Shown here: positions 1-13,487 of the stretch, one piece after another
Position numbering within the stretch: position 1 is the stretch's first letter
Layout: each line of letters starts with the position of its first letter
From: Lethocerus indicus
Lineage: Eukaryota > Arthropoda > Insecta > Hemiptera > Belostomatidae
Length of the DNA stretch: 64,000 bases
NCBI GenBank assembly: GCA_019843655.1
Contig: JACDQD010000006.1
Location: 24,012,246 to 24,076,245, forward strand
Reading direction: 5' to 3'
Position numbers and translations under genes: made by a program
The notes under the pieces: generated by a model
The model's input: only the letters and a program-made list of their open reading frames with translations
Databases searched by the model: none
What the model was told of the DNA's origin: nothing

Positions 1-1110
1 ATCTTTATAAGTATTATTATTGCTAGAAATGTACACGTTTTCTTTTGATGTACCCTGTATAATTACCTAATTCCGGCACATTGGCCTCATAATGATTGGG
101 CAATTGATTATATTTCTGACATATTTAAATTTAATTACATATAATTGACACATTACATATAGATCTCAAGTTTTTTGCTTCTTTTGAGAAGCACACGTAA
201 TTTAAGGTTGAAAAGATAATTATTTAACTAGCTCCTTCGGTCGTTTCCTTTCTGTACGTTGGTCTTGGTTACCCCAGGTGAGTTACACTAACCCCATACA
301 GGAAAGTTGAAAAATCGAAAATTTACGAGACCACTATTGACGGAGTATGAGACAATGTTACGATCTACGTTTCTAGGTTGTATTCTCCTTTAGGTAGGTG
401 GTTTAAAAAGAAACTGCGAAACTTTTTTTGATAATAGTGCACACGGAATATGACCATCCTCTCCAAGTGTCTCCAGTGTATTTGTTATTGTATTTTATAA
501 TATTTGTGGGTCGTTTCCTAATATGTGTTATATTGTTATTTTCTTGAATATACGTGTGTGTATTTCTTCCATATTGTCAGTATGTGATTTACTGTCATTT
601 TAATATTGTGTTGATTACTGGCTTATTGGCTTTGGCCAGTTCCTAATTTGTTCATTGCCATATCTTCTTTTTTCATGCTTGAATATTTAATGGGAATGGC
701 TTAAGATTATAATCTTGATCTATTTCCTGCATATCCTTGAAGAATTTTTCATCAGTCATTTATTTTATTCCTTCTGGTTGGTTTTGTTCAAATCTATATT
801 ATGATTTCTGCTGGAACAAGGCAGATACTGATGGCTTGTGATTTATTTTGTAGCCAGTCCTGGTTATCTTGTTACTGTTTGTGTACATGTGGTTAAAATA
901 GGTATCCAACATTTGGCATACAGGTCAGATCATTTTATTATATATTATTTTTAGGAAATTTCTTATATACAATTACTTACACTGTATTTGTTGTAACTAC
1001 ATCAGTATAACAATCTTGTAATTGAGATTGTAACCTCCCATAAAATAAATAAATAATGATTATATAGAATATGTTTGCTATATATGGATTGTAGATTTAT
1101 ACCGTAATAG
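1..1110. other. AT-rich non-coding stretch, probably intron of the reductase gene
   Basis: No coding exon can be supported here. The next feature to the right starts with a splice acceptor in the middle of a reductase, so this stretch is most simply its preceding intron, with earlier exons left of the window. A CAG/GTGAGT donor-like string near 277-284 was tested as an exon end and does not give reductase sequence. Confidence 0.5.
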
Positions 1111-1632
1111 AGGCATTGGCAGATGGAGCAGTAAGAATGGGCATGCCACGTGACCTAGCCTACAGTTTGACAGCACAGACTGTAGTTGGAGCTGGCCAAA
1201 TGGTTCTTGACTCTGGTCACCCTGCTATACTGAAGGACAATGTTACATCACCAGCAGGTTACTTATTTAAAATAAAATTAATAAACAGAAAATTTGTCTA
1301 GAAAAATGATCTCTACAAATAATGAATTATTGCCAATTTGAATTGTACCTGCACTATAATTTATTTTAACTACTGGTACTACTAGTACCCCTATAGTAGT
1401 ACTATTTGGTACTACTGTTAATATAATTTGTTTCAATTGATATGCAAATATAAAAAATAGAATAAATATTTTCCATAACTAAAATATGATATTTTCAGGC
1501 TCTACAGCTGAAGGTTTATTCTGCTTGGAACAAAACAGAGTTCGTGCTGCTTTTATTTCTGCTATCGAAAAAGCTACTGAAAGGTGTAAAAATGTTTCCC
1601 AAATGATCAACAAGCAGTCAAATATTGAATAA
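1111..1632 (+). CDS. PYCR: Pyrroline-5-carboxylate reductase, last two exons (5' part missing)
   Basis: This enzyme makes L-proline from pyrroline-5-carboxylate with NAD(P)H. Two exons, 1111-1257 and 1499-1632, join in phase (GCA G / GC TCT) and give about 93 residues ending in TAA. Visible family signatures are [16 protein letters not shown], the helix AQTVVGAG, and [16 protein letters not shown], the conserved P5CR C-terminal dimerisation region. The N-terminal Rossmann nucleotide-binding half is not in the window. The C-terminal tail after the last helix is short compared with vertebrate PYCR1. The gene converges on the TMCC gene that follows on the other strand. Confidence 0.93.
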
Positions 1633-1740
1633 AAAATATAATATAAGTTATAAAAACCATATGCTCTGAGATATCTGAAATAAATAGTAACCAAAAGCTC
1701 AAAAAAAAGTTAAATTATAAATGTATATATATTATTGAAC

Positions 1741-1746
1741 AATAAA
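1741..1746 (+). terminator. Candidate poly(A) signal of PYCR
   Basis: An AATAAA hexamer lies 109 bases after the PYCR stop codon, a normal 3'UTR distance. The region is AT-rich, so chance hexamers are common. Confidence 0.45.
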
Positions 1747-4700
1747 TATACATGAAGTACACTGTCCAAAAAGGAATAAAAGATATGTACCAATGACCTG
1801 TCATGTATGCCAAAAGTTTTTAATGAGTATAAATTCGTCTCTGGGATACCTTAATATCCATGAGCCCTCTCATGGCAAAGGGTAAATTAACATAACTCAT
1901 TACCCACATACATATGTGTGTAGTATATAAACATATATAAATGTACATTCATTTAATATTTATTCTAATTAACTCAATGTATATGAGGCTCTAGGAAATT
2001 AGAGCTTACTAGAAGGAGAGAAAAGATACTAATATGAAAAGCATAACTCTACTTTTTTTTTATTAATATTTGTTTATAGATAAGGAAAATAAGGAATTTA
2101 TAATACTCTCTTCAAATATAATACACAATTATGAACCTGCTGATAACAATTTAAATAAAAGACTGGAAAGTATCAAAGGTTCATAATAACAGTAGATTTA
2201 ATTGTTAAGGACGGACATTAAACTGTTTTATAATTCAATAAACTTATTTTCCAGTAAAATAAAAATAAATACCCTTCACTCCATTTCACAATATCATGTG
2301 AAATAAAATACAATTAGCACAAAAGCTTGTTAAAAAGGAAAAGTTGATTTTATTACATACAAAACATGTTTCTTAGTAAGGCTCTACAAAACAAAAGTAT
2401 TTGTACAAGTTAATATCATCAGCTAAAAACAGGGCAATGTGTGTCTTTTTTACATCCGGATAAATTGTAACAAACATAAAAGATAAACAGATATTAAATG
2501 GATAAATTCATTACACTGCCCCCAAAACCAAATTGTCAATATAATAGAAATAAAAACAAAGTAAATGAAACAAAATGGCTGTAAATACAAAAGACAACAA
2601 TAAAACGTTTCAAATTTTATCACTTTTCATTTCATAATTCAAACACAACAGTTTATTCTTTCATTTAAAATACACAAAACCCAAAGTGCAACTGTCATTA
2701 ATTGAAAAAAGAGCTAATAAGCAAAATAATAAAGACTGTAACAATAATAATAAATGTGATAAATATCAGATTTAATTTAAATGAAATACTGAAAAATAAT
2801 ACACAGTAACTTGTAAAAATAATTATTTTGAACTTAATCTGGGAATTTCAAAAGAATCACATACTGAGGTATTAATTTTCTAAAATAAGAACAATTAAAA
2901 ATGGCTAAACAAAACAAAATAGTCCTAGATTGCATATAGTATCACAATTTGTTTCTAACTTTACATAGTGTACTTGTCACATCACAAAAAAATGGTTTAT
3001 TGAGACAAATATCCAGTAGAAAAAAATGTAAGGATTATACATGAAACTAGATTACATGGAGTAGGATTGTGGTACATGGATTTAGGAAATATGAGAATAC
3101 TGTCTCTAACACATTATAGATAGAAATGGGCTAACCAAACATTCTACAAAAGTTATTATAGGGCATTGGTTTAAAATATCTTCCTATGCACGATGTTAAC
3201 TATTGCTTTCATACTATCTGAAATGAAAATGTGATGCATATCATTCTGCCTGGTTTTCATTTAAAGTCTAATAAGAAGACATCAAAACACATTCAATGTC
3301 TTAAATCTAATTAAAACATACCTGAAATATCAAAATAATGGACATCAGAAACTCTATTAACTATTGTTAACGAAACCATTTGATTGCCTGTTTTACAATT
3401 GTTCTTTTTTTGTTGCATTTATAAAGGCAGATATAACATGTTCACAATTGTCACTGGCTGGCTCCCGGTGAGATTGCGTGATGTGGGAAGAATATCGGTT
3501 GGCTGGGGTTGACTCCTCGCTTTTCCAAGATTTCTCCTGTTTTTGGGAACCACCCAAGTGGGCTCCATTGACTAGGGCCCTCTTGGGTATTGTATGCTTC
3601 CCAAAAACAGGAGAAATCTTAGAACAGCGGGGAGTCAACCCCAACCAACCGATATTCTTCCCACATCACGCAATCTCAGCGGAAACCAGTCAGTGACAAC
3701 TCAAGTTCTGGTCGCGGAAACCTTCACTCATGTTCACAATTATTTGGTGAACTTCTGAATATTCTTGACATTGTTGAGACATACTATTATTTAAATAAAT
3801 ACCTATATTTTCATCAATGCCCTTCATTTGTAAATATAAGTATACATACATATTTGTACAATGTTAAAATTATATACATATAAACATTTATTGCCATTGG
3901 GAATCAAAAAAGTCCCTCTATAAGTAAATAAAACTATATGGCAATACGTTGTCTATGAATAGTCTATATGTTCGGCAATTTGACAAATATATAATAACAA
4001 TCCCACTTATAAAAAAGCAACAGCAATTTTTTATTAAACAATAGGAAAATTACTAGAATCAGCCCACCTCATAAATAAGCAATAATACAAAAATCATAGT
4101 CAATCATTCTATTAACTTAATTAAATATCTATCAATTGAATAACTTTAATTGCTTGACAGTCCAATTGTTTTTCAGATGCATTGTGGACTATTACTTATA
4201 CCTAATATATACAAAACACACAATGAGCTTTCTGGACAAACAATGAATCATTATTTTTTCTCCACACTATTTATGCATTTAATTTATATGAAAGTCTTTT
4301 ATCACATGAAAAGACTGATAAATTCATTCATACTTATCATTATGTTTGCAACATATAATACAATATACAGACTCATGTAATCAACTTGATGCTCTCTTAT
4401 AACAAATAAACAAACATACTTCCCACTCAGACTTACAGTCATACATAGATATAGGCAAAACTCGTGTTATCACAATGTATTGATCATCAAGTGCACCAAA
4501 TAAATTGCAGCCTCAATATATATAGTTCAATATTGCACTGTTTTTATGTCTTCAAGTAGGAAGGGCACTTGTTCGAGAGAAGAGACCAGAAACCAAGAAA
4601 TACATATGGAGATATGTGTGTATGCTAAATACACACAAACATACATACAGCAGTCACATGCACGCATTCACACACAAACATTCATAAGACAGAAGAGAGC

Positions 4701-5001
4701 TTTATCGCAAGCCACTGAGATCAACTCCAGCAGACAACAGCCATCATCTGCAAGCACCACTTTGCTCTACTGAAAATAAAGTCAAATAGTTATATTTTGT
4801 TCAAATTCTAAAATTGTTAATTTAGTTTAATGTAATAGTAACTGAAATTTGATTCTTGTTGCAGTAAGATAGATAAATGATTAAACCACAAAAATATTTG
4901 CATCTAAGTGTCTCAGCACTGAATAATTTTGAATGAGCTTAATGTTCATTAAAAAAAGGTCTAAACAAAAAATAAACTAATAAAAAAAAACACAAACTTA
5001 C
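1747..5001 (-). other. Intergenic DNA and 3'UTR of the TMCC gene
   Basis: No protein exon is supported. On the minus strand the TMCC coding sequence ends at 5006. A good donor (GTAAGT) lies four bases beyond the stop, and an acceptor (ATTTTCAG) ends at 4770, so a 3'UTR exon probably starts at 4769 and runs leftwards. Its end cannot be fixed because many AATAAA strings are present. The stretch from about 2300 to 3400 is A-rich on the + strand, that is U-rich in this transcript. It also contains the foldback element at 3450-3728. Confidence 0.45.
3450..3728. mobile_element. Foldback (long hairpin) element with flanking direct repeats
   Basis: Two arms of about 100 bases, 3450-3549 and 3598-3697, are reverse complements with a handful of mismatches, nearly perfect in the inner 60 bases, around a 48-base loop that has its own short stem (CCCAAG/CTTGGG). 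The outer arm ends are GTCACTG and CAGTGAC. A 13-base direct repeat, CATGTTCACAATT, lies immediately left at 3437-3449 and again at 3729-3741. The right side carries about 31 extra bases between arm and repeat, so the element is asymmetric. It has no coding capacity; short open frames on both strands are mirror images of the palindrome. It is more GC-rich than its surroundings. Its superfamily is not recognised. Confidence 0.75.
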
Positions 5002-5005
5002 CAAG

Positions 5006-7059
5006 CTAGTTGCGAGAGAGTAAAGTTTTCAAGTGAAAAGCTACATACTTGAAAAGTTCTGATAATTCAGGCCATTGCTTCATAACTACAACTACAGCTA
5101 TTACCAGACCAGCTGTACTTAACACCCTTAACCTAAACACAAAAAAAATCATTGATAAATTCCATAAATTTTGAAACATTATATCAAAGAAAGTAATTAC
5201 GAGTACATACCAAAATGTTTTCAAATATTTTTTATGCTTAAGAAGAACATGTTTATTTGATAGCTTAAAATAGGTTACATATTTAATGTAATTCCCTGTA
5301 TGACTTAATTAATTACCTAGTTCGTAGAAAGGGCATCATAATGCCAGCCGCAGTAGCAACTAAAAGGAGCACAACTTGAAGAACTGTGAGCACAATGTTG
5401 ATTAATTTAACAGCAAGAGCCCTTGCATTTGAATTGTCTAGACCTTCTAGTGTCAGGTACTGCTGATGTTGGGCCTGCTGATGTTCCATTTTAGATATCT
5501 GTTCCATAAAAACTAATTAATTACACAATTAAACAAGGTATTTAGACAAAAAGGAATAGGAACAGTTGAAATGTACACTTAAAGAAAAATTGGTCGGTCA
5601 TCAGGATTCAAGCACGAGTCTACAGATTCACCCCCCTTGACTATGCCCCTTGACTACTAAGCCACACCAGAAACTAGTCACTTGGAATTCCCCTTCAATT
5701 CCCTTTCCTACAACTCATTACATATGTGCATCTGACTAATTTAGTGTGTGGTGTGCATTAAACCACTTTTAAATGGGAAGCAGTTGTTACAGAACAAACT
5801 AGTATACTCAATTCTAACGAATATATTATACTCTAATATAAATATGAATCTGAATTTACAATACTGTATTCTTGTTTATCTAGATATTTACAATTGAAGG
5901 AAAATTTAGCCCAGGATAGGAGGAGATATATTGTACATAAATCATTTAAATAAACAAGTCTCATTCCACTATTCAATCTTATTGGTCTTATTAGCAGGTA
6001 TGAACACTTAGTAGAACTAGTTGATAACATTAATTACTACCACTAATTTTGTAATGTCACTGCTGAGAACTGTAAAAATAACCAGCAAATAAATTGTTGG
6101 AAATTGGAGTATATTTTTCACATGAATAATGTAATAACACAATGTGATTGTCACATCACAACAAGACTGCAAGAATAATCTTTCACTTACCTTTGTTTGA
6201 CAGGATTCCAACATGTCATGGATATCTCTCAATCTTTCTTCACTTTGGTATTGCACTTTTTCTTCCATGTCAGATATTGCTGTCTTTAGGTTTTCAACTT
6301 CATTCTGATGTAGCTCAGTTAAATCATTCACCTGTTCCTCAAGTCTCTCACACCTGAACCTTTCTTCAGTCAATGCTTGGTTAATATATGCCATTTCCTT
6401 TTGAACAGCAACCTTGCAGAAATATATATACATATATAAGTATATACTATAAATGACATAGTATATATAATAAATTTCCTATTTATAGTATACTATAAAT
6501 AATTTTCTCTGGCAGATTACATAACAAATAAAAAAATAAATATGTTCAGGCAGTTAGATTAGCCACATTATATAATTATGTACATTTCATGGAAATAACA
6601 TTATATTATTATATGATATAAAAACAAACACACTGAGAATTCTTTGAAATAAAATTTGTACTTGAATTTGAACTGACATTGTTTAAAGTATAATTTTCTA
6701 GACATAAAAATTTTGTAAAGCTTAACCCGAGTTTCTCATAATTTTTATTTTAATATACATGCAATTTCTTACTGGTGCTGAAATAATAATCCGTTCAGGG
6801 AGTACAAGTTTCACCCCTCCGCCTATCAAATACCAATAATTTTAATAGTCAATTTACCTTAAAAGCTTCCATTTTTTCTCTCATTCTGTCGATATCTTGC
6901 TTTCTAGCTCTTAATTCACTTACAACTCCATCTAAAGTGACTGTTGGATTTGGATGTGTTGTTGATGATGGTGGAGAAGTTGTCTGACCGCCTCCACCAG
7001 GCATACTCTCACTAGTCACAGAACTGCACTCGGATCCCTCCTAGAAAATATTTTAAAAG

Positions 7060-7096
<37 letters not shown>

Positions 7097-10000
7097 CATT
7101 TAAAAAGTTATCATAGATAGAGTCAACAACAGCATCAATGATATTGCAGCATGCATTTGAGAATATTGCACTTCCACTTAATAAATGGCTTAAATATACA
7201 AAACTGCAAAGAAATAAAATATTTTATATTGAAATTGTATGTAGAGTAAGATCTGGAAAGCAGTGAACACACAATAATTCCCCAGTTCAAAATAGTAGGG
7301 CTAAAAATATTATTTATTATTAAATATCATTCACTTGCATCATTGGCTGGCTACATACTTCTGAAGTAAATTTCAGCCCAGAACTAAGACTGCAGCCTCC
7401 TGGCAGTGTAGCACTTCCATGATGAGTTTTTTCTTCTTCTAATGAATCAGTCTCCCCATTACCTAGAATAAATACTGATTATAAATCCTGAACATATATT
7501 AAAATCCATTAAAATATATTATTTATCTTATATATTTCTTTTATATTTTAAGATAGATTCTTCTATATTTTCTATCTATATTCTTCTATATTTATGTAAT
7601 AAATAAAATTGTATTTCACTTTAATTACATACGTGAAAGAGAATTGATGTTATCAGCACTTCCAAATTTGTTTCTAATCAAATGTGCAAATTCCCTGGGC
7701 TTTGACATGACTGACCTGAAATGAAAGAAACACTATAGGAAATAAAAAAAATGATGTGAGTTAATTGTATATATACTTCTGACAACTACATATGTTTTCA
7801 TTTAATGTTGTTACAAATTACGTAAAAATTAATAGGCAAAAAATAACAATAAAAATTACTATTCATGGTCGATACAAATCATAATAGTACATAACTATAT
7901 AAAACAGTATTGAAACATTATTTACAAATGAAGGAAAACAGTTACTTCAATTGGAACATACATGTTACTTTAACTACAATAATTTGATTTATTCCAATAA
8001 CCTATGACTTAGTGTATTACTAAACTTACCCCGATAAACCTGTGATACCATCTCGAATATTACCACCTACATGTCTGGAGACAAACCAACAGAACGTTTT
8101 TAAATGCAAAAGGTAAACAATACTATAATAAAAACATCAAATGCAATAAAAAGCGGTAAAAATTATGGAACATAATATATTTAAACATGCTCAAAAAAAG
8201 GATGAGAAAAAAGATTCTGTACACTGAAAATAAATACAATGCACTACCATCAGGAAATCATTTGACATTAACACTAAAATCAGTCAACAGTAGGACCACA
8301 AAGGTTAAGGGTCTTCTTGGTGCTATTCTCTTCAATATCCTTTCCTCTATACCATTGATCCCAAAGTGGTCCACGTGGACCCCCAGGGGTCCAGTTAGAT
8401 CCAATCTTCACATTTTTTGTCGAGTTTTGGGAATATGGTATAAATGTAGCTGCAGGGGGTCCACCGGAACCAGCAAAATTTTTAAAGTGGTCTATGAGAA
8501 AAAAAAGTTGGGGAACCTAGGCTCTATAGCATATAATGTTTATAAGCAGCCTTTCTGCCAGGCGTTTTTATTTTTTGTAATGATTCTCTTATCTTTGACA
8601 GAATTATATGCAAAACCTTTCTCTTGAAGTAGCAATTATTTAGCTTCAAATTACTTACACACCACATCAATATTATAATGTGTCATGTTTGAGTTTAACA
8701 AAATCAATCTAAATGCAAAGATGAGAAATGAGAGTACAAAGAAGCAATGCACTACATAAACATGTTATATTAAGAAACATCTAATTCCTCCTATTATGAA
8801 AAGTATTGTATTGTTATGTATAATACAGAACTTTCACAACCCAAAACCTCTTTTGCTTCCTACCCCATTTGGCATAAAATTAATTGTTAAAATATTTTTA
8901 TTTTATTATTGATTTCTCAAATACTATTCTAGCTATATATTCTGCTATATATTTAGTACATATGTATATATATTACTACTTAGTTTATAGCAGTATTACT
9001 TGAAGCTACTTTCAGAGTAGCAATATAACAAAGTATCAAATAAAACACTGTGGAGGCTATCTTATGTGAAAATCTTTTTTACATACATATTTTCTTACCA
9101 TATCTCTAAAAATTAGTTATCAAACGAATATCAGACAAGTTCGTTTGAACAACTTATGATATATGATATTTAGAGTTAACATTCATTACCACTGGTATTG
9201 AAACAACCTCTCCACAGATATCAATTTAAAAATAAAGACATACAATATTCCTTTTGTATTTCTGAGTTTTAACTTGGGCCATATAAACTTCACTATCAAA
9301 CACTCTATATTACACTACAGGGAGATCTAAAATTTTTAATTGTTCTTATGTGCATCAAATTTCTGTCATAATTCATTTGTTTGGGGATCTGCAAGGTTTA
9401 GATTACTCCTATGATAATATATCTCTACTTTCCCACTATATTTCTCAATACAGATATGGAATCTCTAAACACTGGGAAGTGAATATAGGTGAAATCCTAG
9501 AAAAACTCCAGCAGCAGAAAATATCCCACCTAATATAGTAACTCAGCCTCTTATGATCACAGTATTTTATCAATAATATAGTGATATACTAATTTATGTC
9601 AACTGCACATAGCATTCTATCTATTAGCCTTTTTACTATTATACTTTTATAAGTTCTGGCCAAGATAATGACAAGATTACTTATTATACTTTCAATAATA
9701 AGTTCATCAGTTGTTCTGTTTCCACTTGGTTATTTGGACTCAAAACAGACTGGATTAGGCTTCTTTCATAAGCAGTAGCATTCCATCAATAATAGCAATA
9801 TAGTAAGGTAAGTATTCTGTCAGCAATGTCACTTAACTGGACAATGGACAATAGGAATGCTAACCGAATTATTTACCTGCATTTCTTAAGTAACACATTA
9901 TATTAAATACAAAATGCTAGTTTTGGGAAAAAGCCAAAACCTTAGATCTTAAGGTCAATTAAGCAAGAGAAGACAGAGAATCGTACAATTGAGGATATTC

Positions 10001-11657
10001 CAAACTCTAGTGGGTTTCCAACAAATACCTTAAATTAAAAATCAGTTCCCTTTCTGAAGAGTTCATACAAACGTACTCCTAAACTAATTAGTTATACAGT
10101 AATCACTATAATGCAAACCAAAAATATTTTATTTCACCAATCATTCAAATATAGATGAAGTAAGCATATAATATCAAGATATCAAGCATGTTTCTGATAA
10201 ATATTAAAGCAGAAAAATAAATAAGATGAAATTAAGCAATGAAAAAGAGTTAGTACTAACAATTCAAAATTTAAATATATAACACTTTAACTAAAGCGTA
10301 CTTTAAACCATGTCCCATGTCACGTAGAACTTCCCTCGGTTGCCTGTGGTGATGTCCATGTACTCCTTTTGTTTCCAGATCTCGAAGTTTTTTTGAGTAA
10401 CTGTCCAATTTTTTCTGTAATTGTTGAATAGACTGAGCTGATTTTTGATTTTTCTTTTCAAAAACAGCTTTGATTCTTTGGACTTGCTGTTTGTCAGCAT
10501 TAGATGCCAGTTTAAGATATTCATTCACATTGTCTGTTAACAACGAAACAAGTTATAAAGTATTAGTTGTAAGTATAATAACAATATTACTTCAATCACA
10601 AACACACGCAATTATGATATGGAACTATTAGGGGAGAATTATAGGTATCAACAATCAAAAATCCCTTAATCTAAAAGTGAATAGAAGTGAATTAGTGATG
10701 ATTATAAGATGCCAAGACAAATTATGAATCATGGCTCCTGGATCACCTTGCATCTCTTTTCTACATTATAATAAACAAATTATGAAAATGAGGCAGAATG
10801 TCTTCAAAATAGGCCTATCCAAGTTCAAAACATATGTGGAATAGGAGAAAAGAAGACTAAGAAAGCACTGAGCAAAATGCTGTCCAGGATTTCTTCTATA
10901 AAGAGAAGAATATGTCTATTTACATTGTGATTAATATTATGGCAATAAAGCATAAGCATTATTGCATAAGTGTACAGATTGTATGCAAGTACACACGCAC
11001 AGTTCTGGCGGTACGCCAGAATGAACGAAATTTAAAGTAAGACAATATACAAACCATCTCGAGCTGTTTGTTCTCCTTTTATAAGATCCTTAGTCTTTGC
11101 TATTTTTGTCTGTATATGATCTATAGCTGCTTTAGTTTTGCTTCCATCACCATCTTCAGAAAGCTCCATTGAACCGTTAAATATGTTTCCGTCCTAAAGC
11201 AACATTTACATTAACATCTAAACATTAATTTGTCTACGATTAAAATAAATTATGTTCAGAAAATATCTATGTATCATTTAATTATTCTTATTTAAGCAAT
11301 CTGAAATATTAAACAAACCGGTTCGTCTTCTGGTTGCGTGTTGTGACCACCTTCTTCAGAAGAAGCGTTATTGGATGAAATGTTATCAGATCTATGTATC
11401 AAGGTGTTAGAAGATGCCAATCCAATGTCAGTTGATGAGCATCTCTCGTGCCTCCCTCCACCACATCCAGACATAGTCACTGCTCCTACAGAAGGCTTGC
11501 AACCACTCATCCTCCCTTCCCTCATGCACCTGTACTAACAAATAATAAACTGCACTCAATACCTTTCATAAATCATAAAAAACACTCCTTACCCGTACTA
11601 CAGTTAATAAATTCCGTAAATAATGGTTAAAATGTTGGTAATAGAGATTTCCTACAA

Positions 11658-11721
<64 letters not shown>

Positions 11722-13487
11722 CAGTTGTCACTTATTCGAATTTAAAAATGTACCTTCATCCATTTAAACTTTGGCATATTTATTGAACCATTATTACACA
11801 TCATTATGTTTAGGATTCACTTTTAAATTGTCCCACATTACTACCCTTGAACATAAAATTTTCTATTCAACAATACATTTATTTCAGTGATACCTTTTCG
11901 ATGTAAAAAACTTATATGAATAAACGATAATATCTAATAAATATGTTGTAAGACAGAGAGATTAAATCAGATGTTTTTACAATATTTGTTTAAATCGGCA
12001 TATTATGATATATTGTGAATGTTAATATTTGTGAAATAAAAACTTAAATATGTCTAAATAAACCCTCATCATTGTCTTCCATGCCATCACATTCATTGGG
12101 GAAGAGAAATAAAATGTAAATTTTAGTAGTTTTAGATTAGCAGATATATAAAACCGGCTTGAAATAATGAAATATAAAATAACTGTTAACAATAAAATGG
12201 ATTACAACATTAACACTGTTAATTTTATATGTTAATTAGAGGAACAGACATTAAATCAATGAAATCTATAAAATATAATGGTTACTTGTTATTTTCAGTA
12301 TAATCCTATAGTATAGCACACTTAATCATTATCATCATTGTCATATCAAGATAGGATACAAATTTAATACTTAAACACTTAATGTAAAGGGAAAAACACT
12401 ACTGGAGAGAGGCTAACAAACTGAAAATTTAATCTACAATCTTTTTAATTTATCGAAGTCTTCAATTTATAAGTGATGTATTTAAAAAAAAATGATTCAT
12501 GAGGCTTTCTTATCAGACAACTGATAATGGTGCACTACAAATTCAGAATCATTCAGAAAGAATTCATAATGTAAATCAAACTTTTTTATTAAAAAATGTA
12601 TTCAAGATTTATTTTTCAAAGAAATACTTTTGTTTTCAATGTTGTAACATTGTTTTGTAAAACAAAACAGTTTTCAGTTAGTAGTTTTAATAAATATTAT
12701 ATAATCATTTAACTATTTGGATATTAATAAACATAATACAAAATATAACTTTAAATTGAACAATTTAACACTAAAGTATTGTTATTTGAATACCGAAATT
12801 AGCACTTACAGAGAATTTTATTCTTAAGATCATTCATCAGATCACTGCATTAGCTTACAAAATCACTGACTTTTATTTAAGTAAATAAAATGAATAAATG
12901 CATGTTAGAACTTAAACTAGAGGGAGGGTTAAAACAGAAGGAAAATATAAATAATTCCCTTACATTACATTATCAAATTTTTTACAATAAACACGAAGAA
13001 ATGATTTTATTTTTTTAATGTGAACTGAACACCTTTAGAACCAACATATTATAAAATGTGTATTAAATAAATGTGTAGATTAAATAATAAATAATGTTAT
13101 TCATACCCATCATTTTGTAAACATTTAATGTAGGCAAGTTTTTCCCTTAGTAAAAGCGAAAATTATTAATGTTGCCAAAATAACTTAAAAACAGATAATT
13201 CAGCTATGCAATTATAAATGAAATATGTTCAGTAATGAGAGACCAAAACTAAAAAGATCAAGATCTACATTCTTTCAAGAATTCAATGTCATGTATTTTA
13301 AGAAATCGTGTTTGTTTTTTTCAAAACTTCACAATGTTTATTCACTTAGGATACCAATAGATCAAATACTTTAGCTTAAGTAAAGAATATTTAATACTCA
13401 CACAGAGGCATTATTAGTTTTAGGTGTTGATGAATGGCGGCAAGGTGAAGGACTTCGACTCTTCCCACTAATATTTAGACTATCCAT
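5006..13487 (-). CDS. TMCC: TMCC family transmembrane and coiled-coil protein (TMCC1/2/3, Drosophila dementin type)
   Basis: TMCC proteins are ER membrane proteins with a cytosolic coiled coil and two C-terminal membrane segments. Eleven coding exons read from high to low: 13402-13487, 11319-11529, 11055-11193, 10302-10533, 8030-8074, 7633-7715, 7359-7462, 6858-7040, 6191-6412, 5317-5498, 5006-5132. They total 1614 bases, or 537 residues. All phases agree. Signatures are [47 protein letters not shown], then [34 protein letters not shown], a long coiled coil ending MLESCQTK, and two hydrophobic segments near residues 470-495 and 500-515. The N-terminal 100 residues are Ser- and Gly-rich and not conserved by eye. 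ATG at 13487 is the first in the exon; a non-coding exon lies upstream. Confidence 0.92.
5590..5690 (-). repeat. tRNA-derived SINE-like copy
   Basis: On the minus strand a TGGCTTAGTAGTC string resembles a pol III A box, and about 45 bases later GCTTGAATCCTG resembles a B box with one base missing. The insertion is in an intron of the TMCC gene. The copy is diverged and its ends are not sharp. Confidence 0.45.
7064..7091. repeat. (TA)n microsatellite
   Basis: An uninterrupted TA run of 28 bases in a TMCC intron, about 24 bases upstream of an exon acceptor on the minus strand. Confidence 0.95.
8353..8521. mobile_element. hAT-like non-autonomous element (MITE)
   Basis: The element starts CATTGATCCCAAAG and ends CTTTTT-type sequence followed by GGGGAACCTAGG. 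The reverse complement of the right end reads CCTAGGTTCCCCAAC. Both ends resemble hAT termini of the CAGTGGTTCCCAAA type. It is flanked by an 8-base near-perfect duplication, CTCTATAC at 8345-8352 and CTCTATAG at 8522-8529, the target-site length typical of hAT. The interior has GGTCC/GGACC-rich sequence common in such elements and no transposase. It sits in a TMCC intron. Confidence 0.65.
11662..11715. repeat. (TA)n microsatellite
   Basis: TA run of about 54 bases in the first coding intron of the TMCC gene, 132 bases upstream of the second coding exon. Confidence 0.95.

Noticed and set aside
240..300. Upstream PYCR exon ending at CAG/GTGAGT
   Set aside because: No frame of the preceding bases gives reductase sequence.
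3393..3696. Open frames on both strands at the foldback element
   Set aside because: They are mirror images produced by the palindrome and have no start context or homology.
8030..8066. Shorter version of the fifth TMCC coding exon using the inner TAG acceptor
   Set aside because: It breaks the frame with the preceding exon; the CAG acceptor ending at 8075 gives [10 protein letters not shown] in phase with the family.
8187..8627. 146-codon open frame on the + strand
   Set aside because: It runs across the hAT-like element and plain intron of the TMCC gene, has no recognisable domain, and its composition follows the AT-rich intron.
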